64,000 bases of DNA from an uncultured Kocuria sp. (GTDB taxonomy: Bacteria > Actinomycetota > Actinomycetes > Actinomycetales > Micrococcaceae), in contig NZ_CANMRA010000023.1 in NCBI RefSeq assembly GCF_947500125.1, positions 1-64,000 of the forward strand, read 5' to 3'. The notes beneath the pieces were generated by a model. That model was not told the origin of the DNA. It searched no databases and saw only the letters and a list, made by a program, of their open reading frames with translations. Both the position numbers and the translations under genes were made by a program. Each line of letters opens with the position of its first letter. Within the stretch, counting starts at the first letter, position 1. This document shows, in pieces, positions 35,510 to 44,301 of this stretch.

Positions 35510-36069
35510 GCCGTGCCTCCTGCGACGGTCGACGGGGCGCGCGACGGGTCCGGCGCCTGCTCCGGGGCTTCCTGCTCCTGCTCCGCTGCCTCCTGCTCCG
35601 GGGCGGACGCCCCGGGGCGGACCCGGTGCCGGGAGAGGACCGAGACCCGGTTGAAGGTGTTGATCGCCACCGCCGTCCACTGCAGCGCGGAGTACTGCTC
35701 GTCGGTCAGCTCCGCCCGGGCCACCGCCAGCTCCGCCAGCCGGGTCTCCTCGTCGGGCAGCAGGGCCACGACCTCCCCGATCGCCAGCGCGGCCCGCTCC
35801 AGGTCGTCGAACAGCTCCGTGTCGCGCCAGGCGGGGAGCACGGCCAGCTTCTGCGCGCTCACCCCGGCCTCCACGGCGTAGCGGGTGTGCAGGTCCAGGC
35901 AGTAGGCGCACCCGTTGAGCTGGGAGACCCGGATGTTGAGCAGCTCCACCAGCGCCCGGGACAGCCCGGCGTCCTCGGCCGCGGCGGCGACCTTGCGCGC
36001 CAGGCCGTTGAGCGCCCGCCAGCTGCCGGGATCCGCCTTGTCGAGGTAGAAGTGGTCGCCGGCGGACAT
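35506..36069 (-). CDS. AhpD/carboxymuconolactone-decarboxylase-fold protein
   Basis: A 187-residue alkylhydroperoxidase-D-like protein. The active CXXC with following His is NGCAYCLDLHTRYA. The C-terminal 30 residues are a Glu/Gln/Pro-rich tail. The ATG at 36067-36069 has GAGGAGG 7 nt upstream. It overlaps the pirin start, making a redox-linked operon with pirin and GNAT genes. Peroxidase or disulfide-reductase activity is the family expectation. Confidence 0.9.
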   Translation of the reverse strand: MSAGDHFYLDKADPGSWRALNGLARKVAAAAEDAGLSRALVELLNIRVSQLNGCAYCLDLHTRYAVEAGVSAQKLAVLPAWRDTELFDDLERAALAIGEVVALLPDEETRLAELAVARAELTDEQYSALQWTAVAINTFNRVSVLSRHRVRPGASAPEQEAAEQEQEAPEQAPDPSRAPSTVAGGTA

Positions 36070-36286
36070 GGAGCCTCCTCGTGGTCGTCGCGGCTCCGCT
36101 GGGCGGCGCCGCCGTCCCTCCAGCGAATACCTCCGGCGATGCCCCGTCAAGTGCGGGGCCGCGGTGCACGCCGGACCGGCCCGGCTCTCCGGGCCCGTGA
36201 CGAAACGGCCTGTCCATCGCCGCCGGTGAGGCGCATCCTGGAGATGACCGGGCAGGAGCGCCGGAGCGACGAGAGGACGGTACGCC

Positions 36287-36856
36287 ATGGACGAGGAGAT
36301 CCGGCTCAGCGGGGCCGACCACCCGCACGTGCAGATCCCACGGCTCGGGGAGCTCGATGCGATCTGGGCCCGGCGGATCGTGCTCGCCCTCGTGTCGAGC
36401 CTGGTCGTCGGGCTGCTGGGCGGCATCGCGGCCGCACTCCTGCTGGGGGAGGGACGGCTGCTGAGCCCGGCCCGGTGGGGGCTCCTGGTCGGCGGGGCGG
36501 CCCTGCTGGTCAGCGGCATCGTCCTCTCGCTGACCCGCGCGGACGACGCGCCCCGCAACGACCTCATGGACGCCCGCGCGCGGGCGAGCAAGGGGCTGCG
36601 GACCGCGGTGCGCCGCAACGCCGTCCCGCAGGACCCGGCCCTGCGGGAGATGGAGGACTACATGGCGGTGGAGATGGTCCAGTACGCCTGGCCGATCCTG
36701 CTGACCGTCCCCGGCATGGCGATGGTGGTGTGGGCGGTCTTCGTGCCCGTCCCGGCCGTGCTGGTGGCGCTGCTGCTCGTGCTGGTGTGGGCGGTGGTCC
36801 GGGTCAACGGGACCGTGGTCGGCCGGCGCTACTACAGGCTGCGGGGCCTCCTCTGA
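36287..36856 (+). CDS. Four-TM membrane protein of unknown function
   Basis: A 189-residue protein with two pairs of predicted membrane helices: VLALVSSLVVGLLGGIAAAL plus WGLLVGGAALLVSGIVLSL, then YAWPILLTVPGMAMVVWAVF plus VPAVLVALLLVLVWAVV. A charged ~60-residue cytosolic loop separates the pairs. No family is recognised. ATG is preceded by GAGAGGACGG. It stands alone between convergent neighbours. Confidence 0.75.
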   Translation: MDEEIRLSGADHPHVQIPRLGELDAIWARRIVLALVSSLVVGLLGGIAAALLLGEGRLLSPARWGLLVGGAALLVSGIVLSLTRADDAPRNDLMDARARASKGLRTAVRRNAVPQDPALREMEDYMAVEMVQYAWPILLTVPGMAMVVWAVFVPVPAVLVALLLVLVWAVVRVNGTVVGRRYYRLRGLL

Positions 36857-36931
36857 GCGGACGCCGCGACCGCGTGCAGGCCGGTGGGCGGGTCCGGCGG
36901 GCGAGCCCTGCGGGACCGGCCCGGCGGGACG

Positions 36932-37435
36932 TCAGCGCCGCGGGAGGCGCACGAGCTCCACGTCGGTGAGCCGCCCGCCCTCGGCGACCGCCGTCAGGTA
37001 GGTGCAGTACGGCTGGCGCCGCCGGTCCGTGGGGGAGCCGGGGTTGAGCAGCCGCAGTCCCGCCGGGGTGGTGCTGTCCCACGGGATGTGGCTGTGGCCG
37101 AAGACCAGGACGTCGAGGCCGGGGAACGCGCGGTCCGTGCGGGCCTCCCGCCCGGCGGCGGCGCCGGTCTCGTGGACCATGCCGAAGCGCACGCCCCCCA
37201 GGGTCTCGCGGGCCACCTCGGGCAGCCGCTCCCGCAGCTCCGGTCCGTCGTTGTTGCCCCACACCCCCACCAGGCGCGCGGCCCGCTCCTCGAGCCGGTC
37301 GAGGGTCGGGAGGTCGGTCCAGTCGCCCGCGTGCAGCACCACGTCGGCGTCCTCGACGGCCCGCCACACCGCGGTGGGCAGGTCGCGGGCGCGCCGGGGG
37401 ACGTGCGTGTCGGCGAGCAGGAGGAGACGGACCAC
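36932..37435 (-). CDS. YfcE/MJ0936-type metallophosphoesterase
   Basis: A 167-residue calcineurin-fold phosphodiesterase. Metal-binding motifs are LLLADTHVP (D-X-H), VLHAGDWTD (GD), GVWGNNDGP (GNXD), MVHE and VFGHSHIPW (GHXH). The GTG start lies 4 bp after the NiCoT gene stop on the same strand, so the two are co-transcribed. The substrate is unknown (the family hydrolyses phosphodiesters). Confidence 0.9.
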   Translation of the reverse strand: MVRLLLLADTHVPRRARDLPTAVWRAVEDADVVLHAGDWTDLPTLDRLEERAARLVGVWGNNDGPELRERLPEVARETLGGVRFGMVHETGAAAGREARTDRAFPGLDVLVFGHSHIPWDSTTPAGLRLLNPGSPTDRRRQPYCTYLTAVAEGGRLTDVELVRLPRR

Positions 37436-37439
37436 GGGC

Positions 37440-38510
37440 TCAGCCCCGCACCGGGAGCGGCCGGCCGTCGCGGCGGAGCCGGTCCAGGCCCCGCGAGCCC
37501 AGCCAGACGACGCCGAAGAAGACGATCACGGCCATGCCGAGGAAGTTGAGGTCGACCGCCGCCACGAGAGCGAGCGCGCCGCCGGTCGGCTGCACGAGCT
37601 CGGCGAGCACGGACAGCAGGCTCGTCCCGCCGATGACGAAGGCGATGACGACCGAGACGGTGGTCACCGTGACGTTGTAGTTCAGTTTGCGGCGGGCGTC
37701 GACCGAGGCCCAGCCGTAGACGCGGTTCATCAGGATGCCGTCGGCGCTGTCGAACAGCGTCATGCCGGCGGTGAAGAGCACCGGCAGCACGAGCACGGAG
37801 TACCAGGGCAGCTCGGGGGCGATCCCGCCCGCCATGACGAACAGCCCGATCGAGGCCGCCGTGTCGAGGCCCAGGCCGAAGAGGAAGCCGACGGGGTACA
37901 TCCTGGCCGGGCGGTCCACCGCGCGGGTCACGGGGTGAAGCACGCGGTGCAGCACCCCCCGATCGGCGAGGTGGGCGTCCAGCTCGGCGGCGTCCAGGGT
38001 GCCGGTGCGCGCGGCGCGGCGGGCCCGGCGCAGCCGGAGCAGCACGGCGAGGTTGAGGACCCCCGCGGTGACGAGGAACAGCCCGGAGACGGTGCCGCCC
38101 CAGATCCCGGCGGCCTGGCGCAGCCCGGAGCCCTCGTCCGCGAGGCCGCCGGAGAAGGCCTCCAGGCCCAGGGTCAGCAGCAGCACGGAGAGGAGGACCA
38201 CCGAGGAGTGGCCCAGGGCGAACCAGAAGCCGGTGGCCGCGGACTCCCGGCCGCGCGCCATCAGCGAGCGCGTGGCGTTGTCGATCGCGGCGATGTGGTC
38301 GGCGTCGAAGGCGTGCCGGATGCCCAGGGCGTAGGCGCTGAGGGCGAGGCCCACGAAGAGTCCGGTGCCGCCCCGGGGGGCGTCGGTGCCCAGGACCAGG
38401 GCGAGCAGCACGCCCCAGCCCACGAGGTGCAGGAGGACGACCACGGCGCCGATCACGGTGACGCTGCGCCGTCCGGCGGCGGACGGGGGGACGGTGCGGG
38501 AGGTGCTCAC
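37440..38510 (-). CDS. NiCoT-type nickel/cobalt transporter
   Basis: A 356-residue membrane permease of about eight spans. The signature RHAFDADHIAAIDN (HX4DH) is present, with LGHSSVVLL, LFGLGLDTAASIGL and LFTAGMTLFDSADG, the four NiCoT motifs. The GTG start has AAAGG 7 nt upstream. It supplies Ni2+ or Co2+; specificity cannot be judged. Confidence 0.92.
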   Translation of the reverse strand: MSTSRTVPPSAAGRRSVTVIGAVVVLLHLVGWGVLLALVLGTDAPRGGTGLFVGLALSAYALGIRHAFDADHIAAIDNATRSLMARGRESAATGFWFALGHSSVVLLSVLLLTLGLEAFSGGLADEGSGLRQAAGIWGGTVSGLFLVTAGVLNLAVLLRLRRARRAARTGTLDAAELDAHLADRGVLHRVLHPVTRAVDRPARMYPVGFLFGLGLDTAASIGLFVMAGGIAPELPWYSVLVLPVLFTAGMTLFDSADGILMNRVYGWASVDARRKLNYNVTVTTVSVVIAFVIGGTSLLSVLAELVQPTGGALALVAAVDLNFLGMAVIVFFGVVWLGSRGLDRLRRDGRPLPVRG

Positions 38511-38551
38511 GGCGGGCCTTTCGCTGGGTGGGGCGGGCTGCGGGGGAGGGA

Positions 38552-38585
38552 CCGCGGGGCCGGGTGCGCGCACCCGGCCCCGCGG
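38552..38585. terminator. 34-bp perfect palindrome after the MBL-rhodanese gene
   Basis: A 17-bp self-complementary arm centred at 38568/38569, 5 bp past the MBL-rhodanese stop; it can form a terminator-like hairpin but has no T-run. Confidence 0.6.
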
Positions 38586-38590
38586 CGGCG

Positions 38591-39943
38591 TCAGCTCTCC
38601 AGCGGGACGCCGGCCTGCTCCGCGTCGGCGAACAGGGCGTCGACGTGCACCGCGTCCCGGCCCGCACGCTCGAGCAGGCTGGCGGCCACGCCCGAGCGGT
38701 AGCCGGAGCCGCAGTGCACCCACAGCCGGCCCGCGGGGACCTCGTCCATCCGGGGCAGCAGCTCGTGCAGCGGGATGTTGACCGCGCCGGGGAGGTGCGA
38801 CTCCTCGTACTCGTCCACCCGGCGGACGTCCAGGACGGTCTCGTCCTCGGGGCGCCCCTCGAGCATGCCCTTCCAGTCGACGCGCGGGTAGGAGGAGAGG
38901 GTCGCCCCGGGGGCGAGCCGCGCCGGGTCCTCGCCCAGCGCCGCGTCGGGGGAGTCGATGCCGATCCGCGACAGATCCCGGATCGCGTTCTCGACGTCCT
39001 CGCGGGAGCCGACGAGGGTCAGCTGCCGGTCGTAGGGGAAGATCCAGCCCAGGAACGCCGTGAAGCTGGAGCCGTCGCCGTACTCGAAGCTGATGGTGCC
39101 CTTGAGGTGCTCGGCGGAGTAGGCCACCCGGTGGCGCAGGTCCACCACCCACTCGCCGGCCTCGAGGCGGGACCGCAGCTCCTCGGGGTCCAGGGAGTCC
39201 GGCACGGACAGGTCCGGCTCGGTGGGGCCGGCGGCGTTGGCCGGTCCCATGTGCACGTAGTAGTTCGGGTACGCCGTGAGGTTGCTGATCAGCTCGGAGA
39301 CGAAGTGCTCCTCGTCCGGATCGGTGTAGACGTGGTTCGTCCTGATCTGCTCGCCCAGGGTGGACTCGTCCGCGCCGGTGGCGGGGCCGGAGGAGCAGAA
39401 GGAGCCGAAGCCGTGGGTCGGGTACAGGGCGGCCTTCTCCTGGGCCTCGGCGGCGAGGCGGCGGGCGGAGGCGTACTGGTCGTGGGTCAGGCCCACCATG
39501 TGCTCGCGGCCCAGCAGGTCGGTGCGGCCCACGGAGCCGTAGAGGACGCTGCCGCCGGAGAACACGGCCTGCTCCTCGCCGTGCTCCACCACGAAGGAGA
39601 GGTGGTGGTGGGTGTGGCCGGGGGTGGCCACGGCCTTCACGGAGAGCTCGCCGACCTGCACGGTTTCCCCGTCGGCGATCGGGGTGCGCTCGAAGGAGAC
39701 GTCGTCGGCGGCGTTGACGAGGTAGGCCGCGCCGTGCTTGCGGGCGTAGAGGCAGCCGCCGGTCAGGTAGTCGTTGTGGATGTGGGTCTCGGCCACGTGG
39801 GTGACCTTCACCCCGGCCTGCTCCACGGCGGCCTCCACGCGGTCGATGTCGCGCTGGGCGTCGATGACGAGGGCGATCTCGCCGTCGTGCACGAGGTAGC
39901 TGCGGTCCCCGAGCTGGGGGGTGTCGATGACGGTGACGTCCAT
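38591..39943 (-). CDS. MBL-fold hydrolase fused to rhodanese domains (persulfide dioxygenase type)
   Basis: A 450-residue fusion. The N-terminal metallo-beta-lactamase domain has THIHNDYLTGG, TPGHTHHHLSF and PTHGFGSFCS, as in ETHE1-like persulfide dioxygenases. Two rhodanese modules follow; the second has a catalytic cysteine in VHCGSGYRSGVA, while the first (around VVDLRHRVAY) lacks an obvious one. The ATG has GGAGGAG 5 nt upstream, and a CstR-type palindrome lies at 40003-40016. The expected role is oxidising persulfides and moving sulfane sulfur. Confidence 0.92.
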   Translation of the reverse strand: MDVTVIDTPQLGDRSYLVHDGEIALVIDAQRDIDRVEAAVEQAGVKVTHVAETHIHNDYLTGGCLYARKHGAAYLVNAADDVSFERTPIADGETVQVGELSVKAVATPGHTHHHLSFVVEHGEEQAVFSGGSVLYGSVGRTDLLGREHMVGLTHDQYASARRLAAEAQEKAALYPTHGFGSFCSSGPATGADESTLGEQIRTNHVYTDPDEEHFVSELISNLTAYPNYYVHMGPANAAGPTEPDLSVPDSLDPEELRSRLEAGEWVVDLRHRVAYSAEHLKGTISFEYGDGSSFTAFLGWIFPYDRQLTLVGSREDVENAIRDLSRIGIDSPDAALGEDPARLAPGATLSSYPRVDWKGMLEGRPEDETVLDVRRVDEYEESHLPGAVNIPLHELLPRMDEVPAGRLWVHCGSGYRSGVAASLLERAGRDAVHVDALFADAEQAGVPLES

Positions 39944-40002
39944 GGTTCTCCTCCTGTGGCGGGTGGCGGAACGAGGGGACGGGGGTGACCCCAGTCCCAA
40001 CG

Positions 40003-40016
40003 TACCCCCAGGGGTA
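40003..40016. promoter_or_regulatory. CstR/CsoR-type operator before the MBL-rhodanese gene
   Basis: TACCCC-CA-GGGGTA palindrome, 60 bp upstream of the start; similar to the two sites at 41477-41511 and to known CstR operators. Confidence 0.7.
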
Positions 40017-40038
40017 TAGGGGTTCAAGGTGGGGCGGG

Positions 40039-40437
40039 TCAGGCCTGCTGTCCGGTCTTCTGCCCGGTCTTCTGCTCGGTCTGCTGCCGGGCGAGCTCGG
40101 CGTGGACCTGGGCCATGTCGAGGTCCTTGACGGCGGTGATGACCTGCTCGAGCCCGGCGGTGGGCAGGGCGCCCGGCTGGGAGAACACGAGCACGCCCTC
40201 GCGGAAGGCCATCAGGGTGGGGATGGAGCTGATGCCGGCGGCGGCGGACAGGCGCTGCTCGGCCTCGGTGTCGACCTTGGCGAAGACCACGTCGGGGTGC
40301 TTGGCCGACGCGGCCTCGTAGGTCGGGGCGAACATGCGGCAGGGGCCGCACCAGGACGCCCAGAAGTCCACGAGGACGATGTCGTGGTCCTGGACGGTCT
40401 CGGCGAAGGCCTGCTCGGTGAGGTCGACGGTGGCCAT
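40039..40437 (-). CDS. trxA: Thioredoxin
   Basis: A 132-residue thioredoxin with active site WASWCGPCRMFAP and cis-Pro region ISSIPTLMAF. The C-terminal 25 residues are a Gln/Lys/Thr extension (EQKTGQKTGQQ) beyond the fold. AAGGAG precedes the ATG by about 7 nt. It sits between the TauE exporter and the MBL-rhodanese genes, so it probably reduces persulfidated proteins or serves sulfur transfer. Its leader contains tandem CACCGA-type repeats. Confidence 0.93.
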   Translation of the reverse strand: MATVDLTEQAFAETVQDHDIVLVDFWASWCGPCRMFAPTYEAASAKHPDVVFAKVDTEAEQRLSAAAGISSIPTLMAFREGVLVFSQPGALPTAGLEQVITAVKDLDMAQVHAELARQQTEQKTGQKTGQQA

Positions 40438-40450
40438 GGGGATCTCCTTC

Positions 40451-40505
40451 TCGGTGCTCGGTGCTCGGTGCTCGGTGGTCGGTTCCGGATGGTCGGTGCT
40501 CGGCG
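40451..40505. repeat. Tandem CACCGA heptamers in the trx leader
   Basis: On the transcribed (minus) strand the 79-bp spacer between the exporter and trx reads as four adjacent CACCGAG-type heptamers plus further CACCGACC and CGAGCACCGA copies, ending next to the AAGGAG ribosome binding site. Confidence 0.7.
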
Positions 40506-40516
40506 GGAGGGGGCGG

Positions 40517-41380
40517 TCAGGCGGTGAGGGGCGTGCGCAGCGGGCACTTCGGGACGGCGAACCAGCAGACGGCCGCTGCCGCGCCGGCGGCCGCCGCGGC
40601 GATCCCGACGGCGATCCCGGCCGCGCCGGGCAGCTCCTGGACCAGGACGAACACCCCCATCACGAGGACGAAGATGCCGAAGCCCTTGCGCAGTGCGGCC
40701 TCGGGGATGCGCCCGGCCAGTCGCGCGCCGACGAACGAGCCGGCTACCGCGGCGACGGTCACCGCCCCCACCAGGGCCCAGTCCAGGGAGACCGTGGTGA
40801 GGTAGCCGGCGAGCCCGGCGAAGGACTTCATCGCGATGACCACCAGGGAGGTGCCCACGGCCACGGGCATGGACAGCCCGCCCAGCAGGGCCAGGGCCGG
40901 GACGACGAGGAAGCCGCCGCCGGCGCCCACCAGGCCGGTGACGAGACCCACGACCAGGCCCTCGGCGACGACCTTCAGGACCGGCAGGTCGCCGTCGTGG
41001 GGCGTGGCGGACCCGTTCTTGCGGCCGCGGATCATGGCGAGGGAGGTCGCGACCATCATCAGGGCGAAGGCGATCATCAGGACGGTGCCGGGGATGTAGC
41101 CCCCGGCCAGGCCGCCGAGGAAGGCCCCGGCCATGCCGGCGGCGCCGAAGACCAGGCCGGTGCGCCACTTCACGCGTCTGTTGCGGGCGTGGTTGACGGC
41201 GCTGACGGCGGAGGTCACGCCGACGACGAACAGGGAGGCGGCGATGGCCTCCTTGGGGTCCAGGCCCGCGACGTAGGTGAGGATCGGGACGGTGAGGATG
41301 GATCCGCCGCCGCCGAGCAGACCGAGCGAGAGCCCGATCAGCACCGACAGCAGGAGGGTCAGTACGAGGGTGACGGTCAT
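40517..41380 (-). CDS. TauE/SafE-family sulfite/sulfur exporter
   Basis: A 287-residue membrane protein of about eight spans with the paired family signatures LGLLGGGGSILTVPILTYVAG and VTGLVGAGGGFLVVPALALLGG. The ATG at 41378-41380 has AAAGGAC about 8 nt upstream. Two palindromic operators lie 97-131 bp upstream. In related clusters this exporter removes sulfite or other small sulfur anions made by persulfide oxidation. Confidence 0.9.
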   Translation of the reverse strand: MTVTLVLTLLLSVLIGLSLGLLGGGGSILTVPILTYVAGLDPKEAIAASLFVVGVTSAVSAVNHARNRRVKWRTGLVFGAAGMAGAFLGGLAGGYIPGTVLMIAFALMMVATSLAMIRGRKNGSATPHDGDLPVLKVVAEGLVVGLVTGLVGAGGGFLVVPALALLGGLSMPVAVGTSLVVIAMKSFAGLAGYLTTVSLDWALVGAVTVAAVAGSFVGARLAGRIPEAALRKGFGIFVLVMGVFVLVQELPGAAGIAVGIAAAAAGAAAAVCWFAVPKCPLRTPLTA

Positions 41381-41476
41381 GGTGCGTGTCCTTTGCTTCC
41401 CGCCGGCCGGGGCGGGGTGGTCAGGCCGTGGAGGGGTGCCGGGCTCGGCGCCTGGCGTTCGTCCCGAGTATGACAG

Positions 41477-41511
41477 ATACCCCTGGGGGTATTCAACTAC
41501 CCCCGGGGGTA
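41477..41511. promoter_or_regulatory. Paired CstR/CsoR-type operators between tauE and DUF302 genes
   Basis: Two palindromes, ATACCCCTGGGGGTAT (41477-41492) and TACCCCCGGGGGTA (41498-41511), are spaced in the divergent promoter region, so one regulator could control both directions. Confidence 0.78.
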
Positions 41512-41632
41512 TCCAGCTCCACCCGCGGTATCGCCCAGCGAGAACCTGGCCGTCCTGCTCTTCCCTTTCCGGTCCCCACGTGCCAAGAGTGGAGCTGCGA
41601 GCCAGGAACCCGGACCGAGAAGGAGCGCCAGC

Positions 41633-42052
41633 ATGAGCTACACCAACGCCGTCGTCGTCCCGCTGCCCTACGCCGAGGCGGTCGAGAGGACGCGGGCGGC
41701 CCTGTCCGAGCAGGGCTTCGGCATCCTCACCGAGATCGACGTGCGCGCCACGTTCGAGAAGAAGCTCGGCGCCGAGGCCGCCGAGGACGTGGGCGACTAC
41801 GTGATCCTGGGCGCCTGCAACCCCGGGCTGGCCAGCAAGGCCCTCGCCGCGGAGCCCCAGCTCGGCGCGCTCCTGCCCTGCAACGTGCTGGTGCGCCGGG
41901 GCGCGGACGCCGGCAGCTCCACGGTCGAGGCCATCGACCCCCAGACCATGGTCCAGCTCAGCGGCAGCCCCGCCGTGCAGGAGGTCGCCGACGACGCCGG
42001 CGTCCGGCTGCGGGCGGCGCTCGACGTCCTCGGCGGCATCCGGGCGCAGTAG
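41633..42052 (+). CDS. DUF302 domain protein
   Basis: A 139-residue DUF302 (TT1751-fold) protein: VPLPYAEAVERTRAALSEQGFGILTEIDV, then LGACNPGLASKALAAEP, GALLPCNVLVRR and SGSPAVQEVADDA. Members are very often found in CsoR/CstR-controlled sulfur or copper clusters; biochemical function is unknown. GAAGGAG lies 7-8 nt before the ATG. It diverges from the TauE exporter across the paired operators. Confidence 0.9.
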   Translation: MSYTNAVVVPLPYAEAVERTRAALSEQGFGILTEIDVRATFEKKLGAEAAEDVGDYVILGACNPGLASKALAAEPQLGALLPCNVLVRRGADAGSSTVEAIDPQTMVQLSGSPAVQEVADDAGVRLRAALDVLGGIRAQ

Positions 42053-42073
42053 CCGCCGCAGCACACACCCCAG

Positions 42074-42146
42074 CACCGTTCCACCGATTCACCGATTCAC
42101 CGATTCACCGATTCACCGTTCCACCGAATTCACCGAATTCACCGAT
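42074..42146. repeat. Tandem CACCGATT-type repeats in the pfpI leader
   Basis: Eight to nine units follow in series: CACCGTTC, four CACCGATT, CACCGTTC, two CACCGAATT, then CACCGATC, ending beside the ribosome binding site of the PfpI-family gene. Confidence 0.8.
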
Positions 42147-42160
42147 CCAGGAGACAGTTC

Positions 42161-42703
<543 letters not shown>

Positions 42704-42713
42704 CGGCAGCCCG

Positions 42714-42766
42714 GTGCGCGAAGGACCCCCGTCCGGACGACGTCCGGGCGGGGGTCCTTCGCGCAC
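42714..42766. terminator. Bidirectional terminator between pfpI and nhaA
   Basis: An 18-bp perfect stem (42714-42731 with 42749-42766) lies between convergent genes; the inner TCCGGACGACGTCCGG segment extends it. Confidence 0.8.
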
Positions 42767-42787
42767 GGGCGGGCCGCGCGGGACGGG

Positions 42788-44182
42788 CTAGCGGTGGCCC
42801 TGCTCCCGGGCCTCGTCCTCCTCGTAGACGTCCGGGATGCCGTCGTGGTCGGCGTCGACGGACTCGAGCTTCTCGATCATGCGGTAGCGCTTGTTGCGGG
42901 CCCGCAGCAGCACCGAGGCCACTGCCGCCGCCAGCACGGACGCGCTGAGGATCGCCACCTTGGCCTGGTCGCCCGGCAGGCTGCCCGGGGCGAAGCTCAG
43001 CTCCGCGATGAGCAGCGAGACGGTGAAGCCGATGCCGGCCAGGAGGGCGACGCCCACGAGGTCGATCCACTGGAAGGTGGGGTCGAGCCGGGCGTGCGTG
43101 ACCTTGGTGATCAGCCACGTGGCGCCCACGATGCCGATCGGCTTGCCCAGGACCAGACCGGCCACGATGCCCAGCGTCACCGGGGCGGAGAGCGCGGACG
43201 TCAGGCCCTCCCAGCCGCCCACGGCGACCCCGGCGGAGAAGAACGCGAAGACCGGCACCGCGAAGCCGGCGGAGAGCGGGCGGAAGCGGTGCTCGAAGAT
43301 CTCGGCGAGACCGGGCCCGGCCTCCGGCCCACCGCTGGCCTGGCTGCGGATCACCGGCACGGCGAAGCCGAGGAGCACGCCGGCCACCGTCGCGTGGATC
43401 CCGGCCTCGTGGACCAGGGCCCAGACCACGATGCCGAGCGGCAGCAGGATCAGCCAGGCGGCGGGGGCCTTGAGACCGAAGAACCGGCGGTACTTCTGGG
43501 CGAGGAAGAGGTAGAGGGCGAAGGGGATCAGCGCCAGCAGCAGCGGCTGGACCGAGACGTCCTCCGAGTAGAAGACGGCGATGATGGTGATCGCCAGCAG
43601 GTCGTCGACCACGGCGAGCGTCAGGAGGAACAGCCGCAGCGCGGCGGGCAGGTGCGAGCCGATGATGGCGAGCACCGCCACGGCGAAGGCGATGTCGGTG
43701 GCGGTGGGAATGGCCCAGCCGTCGACGGTGTCGGGGTTCGAGAAGTTGATCGCGGCGTAGATCGCGGCCGGCACCACGACACCGCCGACGGCGGCGGTGA
43801 TGGGCACGACGGACTTGCGGAACTCGCGCAGGTCACCGGCCACGAACTCGCGCTTGAGCTCGAGGCCCACCAGGAAGAAGAAGATCGCCAGCAGGCCGTC
43901 GGCGGCCCACTTGCCGAGGCTGAGCTTCAGGTGCCAGGGCTCGTAGCCGATCTCGAAGTCGCGCAGGGCGAAGTAGCTGTCGGCGAAGGGCGAGTTGGCC
44001 CAGACGATCGCGATGAGCGCGGCCACCACGAGCAGCAGGCCGCCGATCGTCTCCTTGCGGAGGATCTCGCCGACGCGCAGCACCTCGCGGTAGCTGCCAC
44101 GGCGCAGCGTGTCGGTGCTGTGGTCCTGGGGGCGGTTCTCGGGCTGGTCCTCCGGGCGGACCGTGGGGTCATGGCTGGACAC
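42788..44182 (-). CDS. nhaA: Na+/H+ antiporter NhaA
   Basis: A 464-residue antiporter of about twelve spans. The ion-binding aspartates lie in [12 protein letters not shown]; the TM4 motif is [18 protein letters not shown]. It exports Na+ in exchange for H+ for pH and salt homeostasis. The C terminus has an acidic tail ([16 protein letters not shown]), longer than in E. coli NhaA. The start ATG has GGAG about 5-6 nt upstream. Confidence 0.95.
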   Translation of the reverse strand: MSSHDPTVRPEDQPENRPQDHSTDTLRRGSYREVLRVGEILRKETIGGLLLVVAALIAIVWANSPFADSYFALRDFEIGYEPWHLKLSLGKWAADGLLAIFFFLVGLELKREFVAGDLREFRKSVVPITAAVGGVVVPAAIYAAINFSNPDTVDGWAIPTATDIAFAVAVLAIIGSHLPAALRLFLLTLAVVDDLLAITIIAVFYSEDVSVQPLLLALIPFALYLFLAQKYRRFFGLKAPAAWLILLPLGIVVWALVHEAGIHATVAGVLLGFAVPVIRSQASGGPEAGPGLAEIFEHRFRPLSAGFAVPVFAFFSAGVAVGGWEGLTSALSAPVTLGIVAGLVLGKPIGIVGATWLITKVTHARLDPTFQWIDLVGVALLAGIGFTVSLLIAELSFAPGSLPGDQAKVAILSASVLAAAVASVLLRARNKRYRMIEKLESVDADHDGIPDVYEEDEAREQGHR

Positions 44183-44301
44183 GGGGCTCCTCCGTTTTCG
44201 GGCGGCAGATTTCTCGTGCCGACCAGACTTCCCGGCTCACCTGGTGTGCCAGTCTACGGACAATCGTGGTGTGCGCCACCCGAGGGGGAGACGGAGGCCG
44301 T

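Noticed and set aside
42074-42146. CRISPR array
   Set aside because: The repeats are contiguous 8-9 bp units without spacers, and no cas genes occur in the window.
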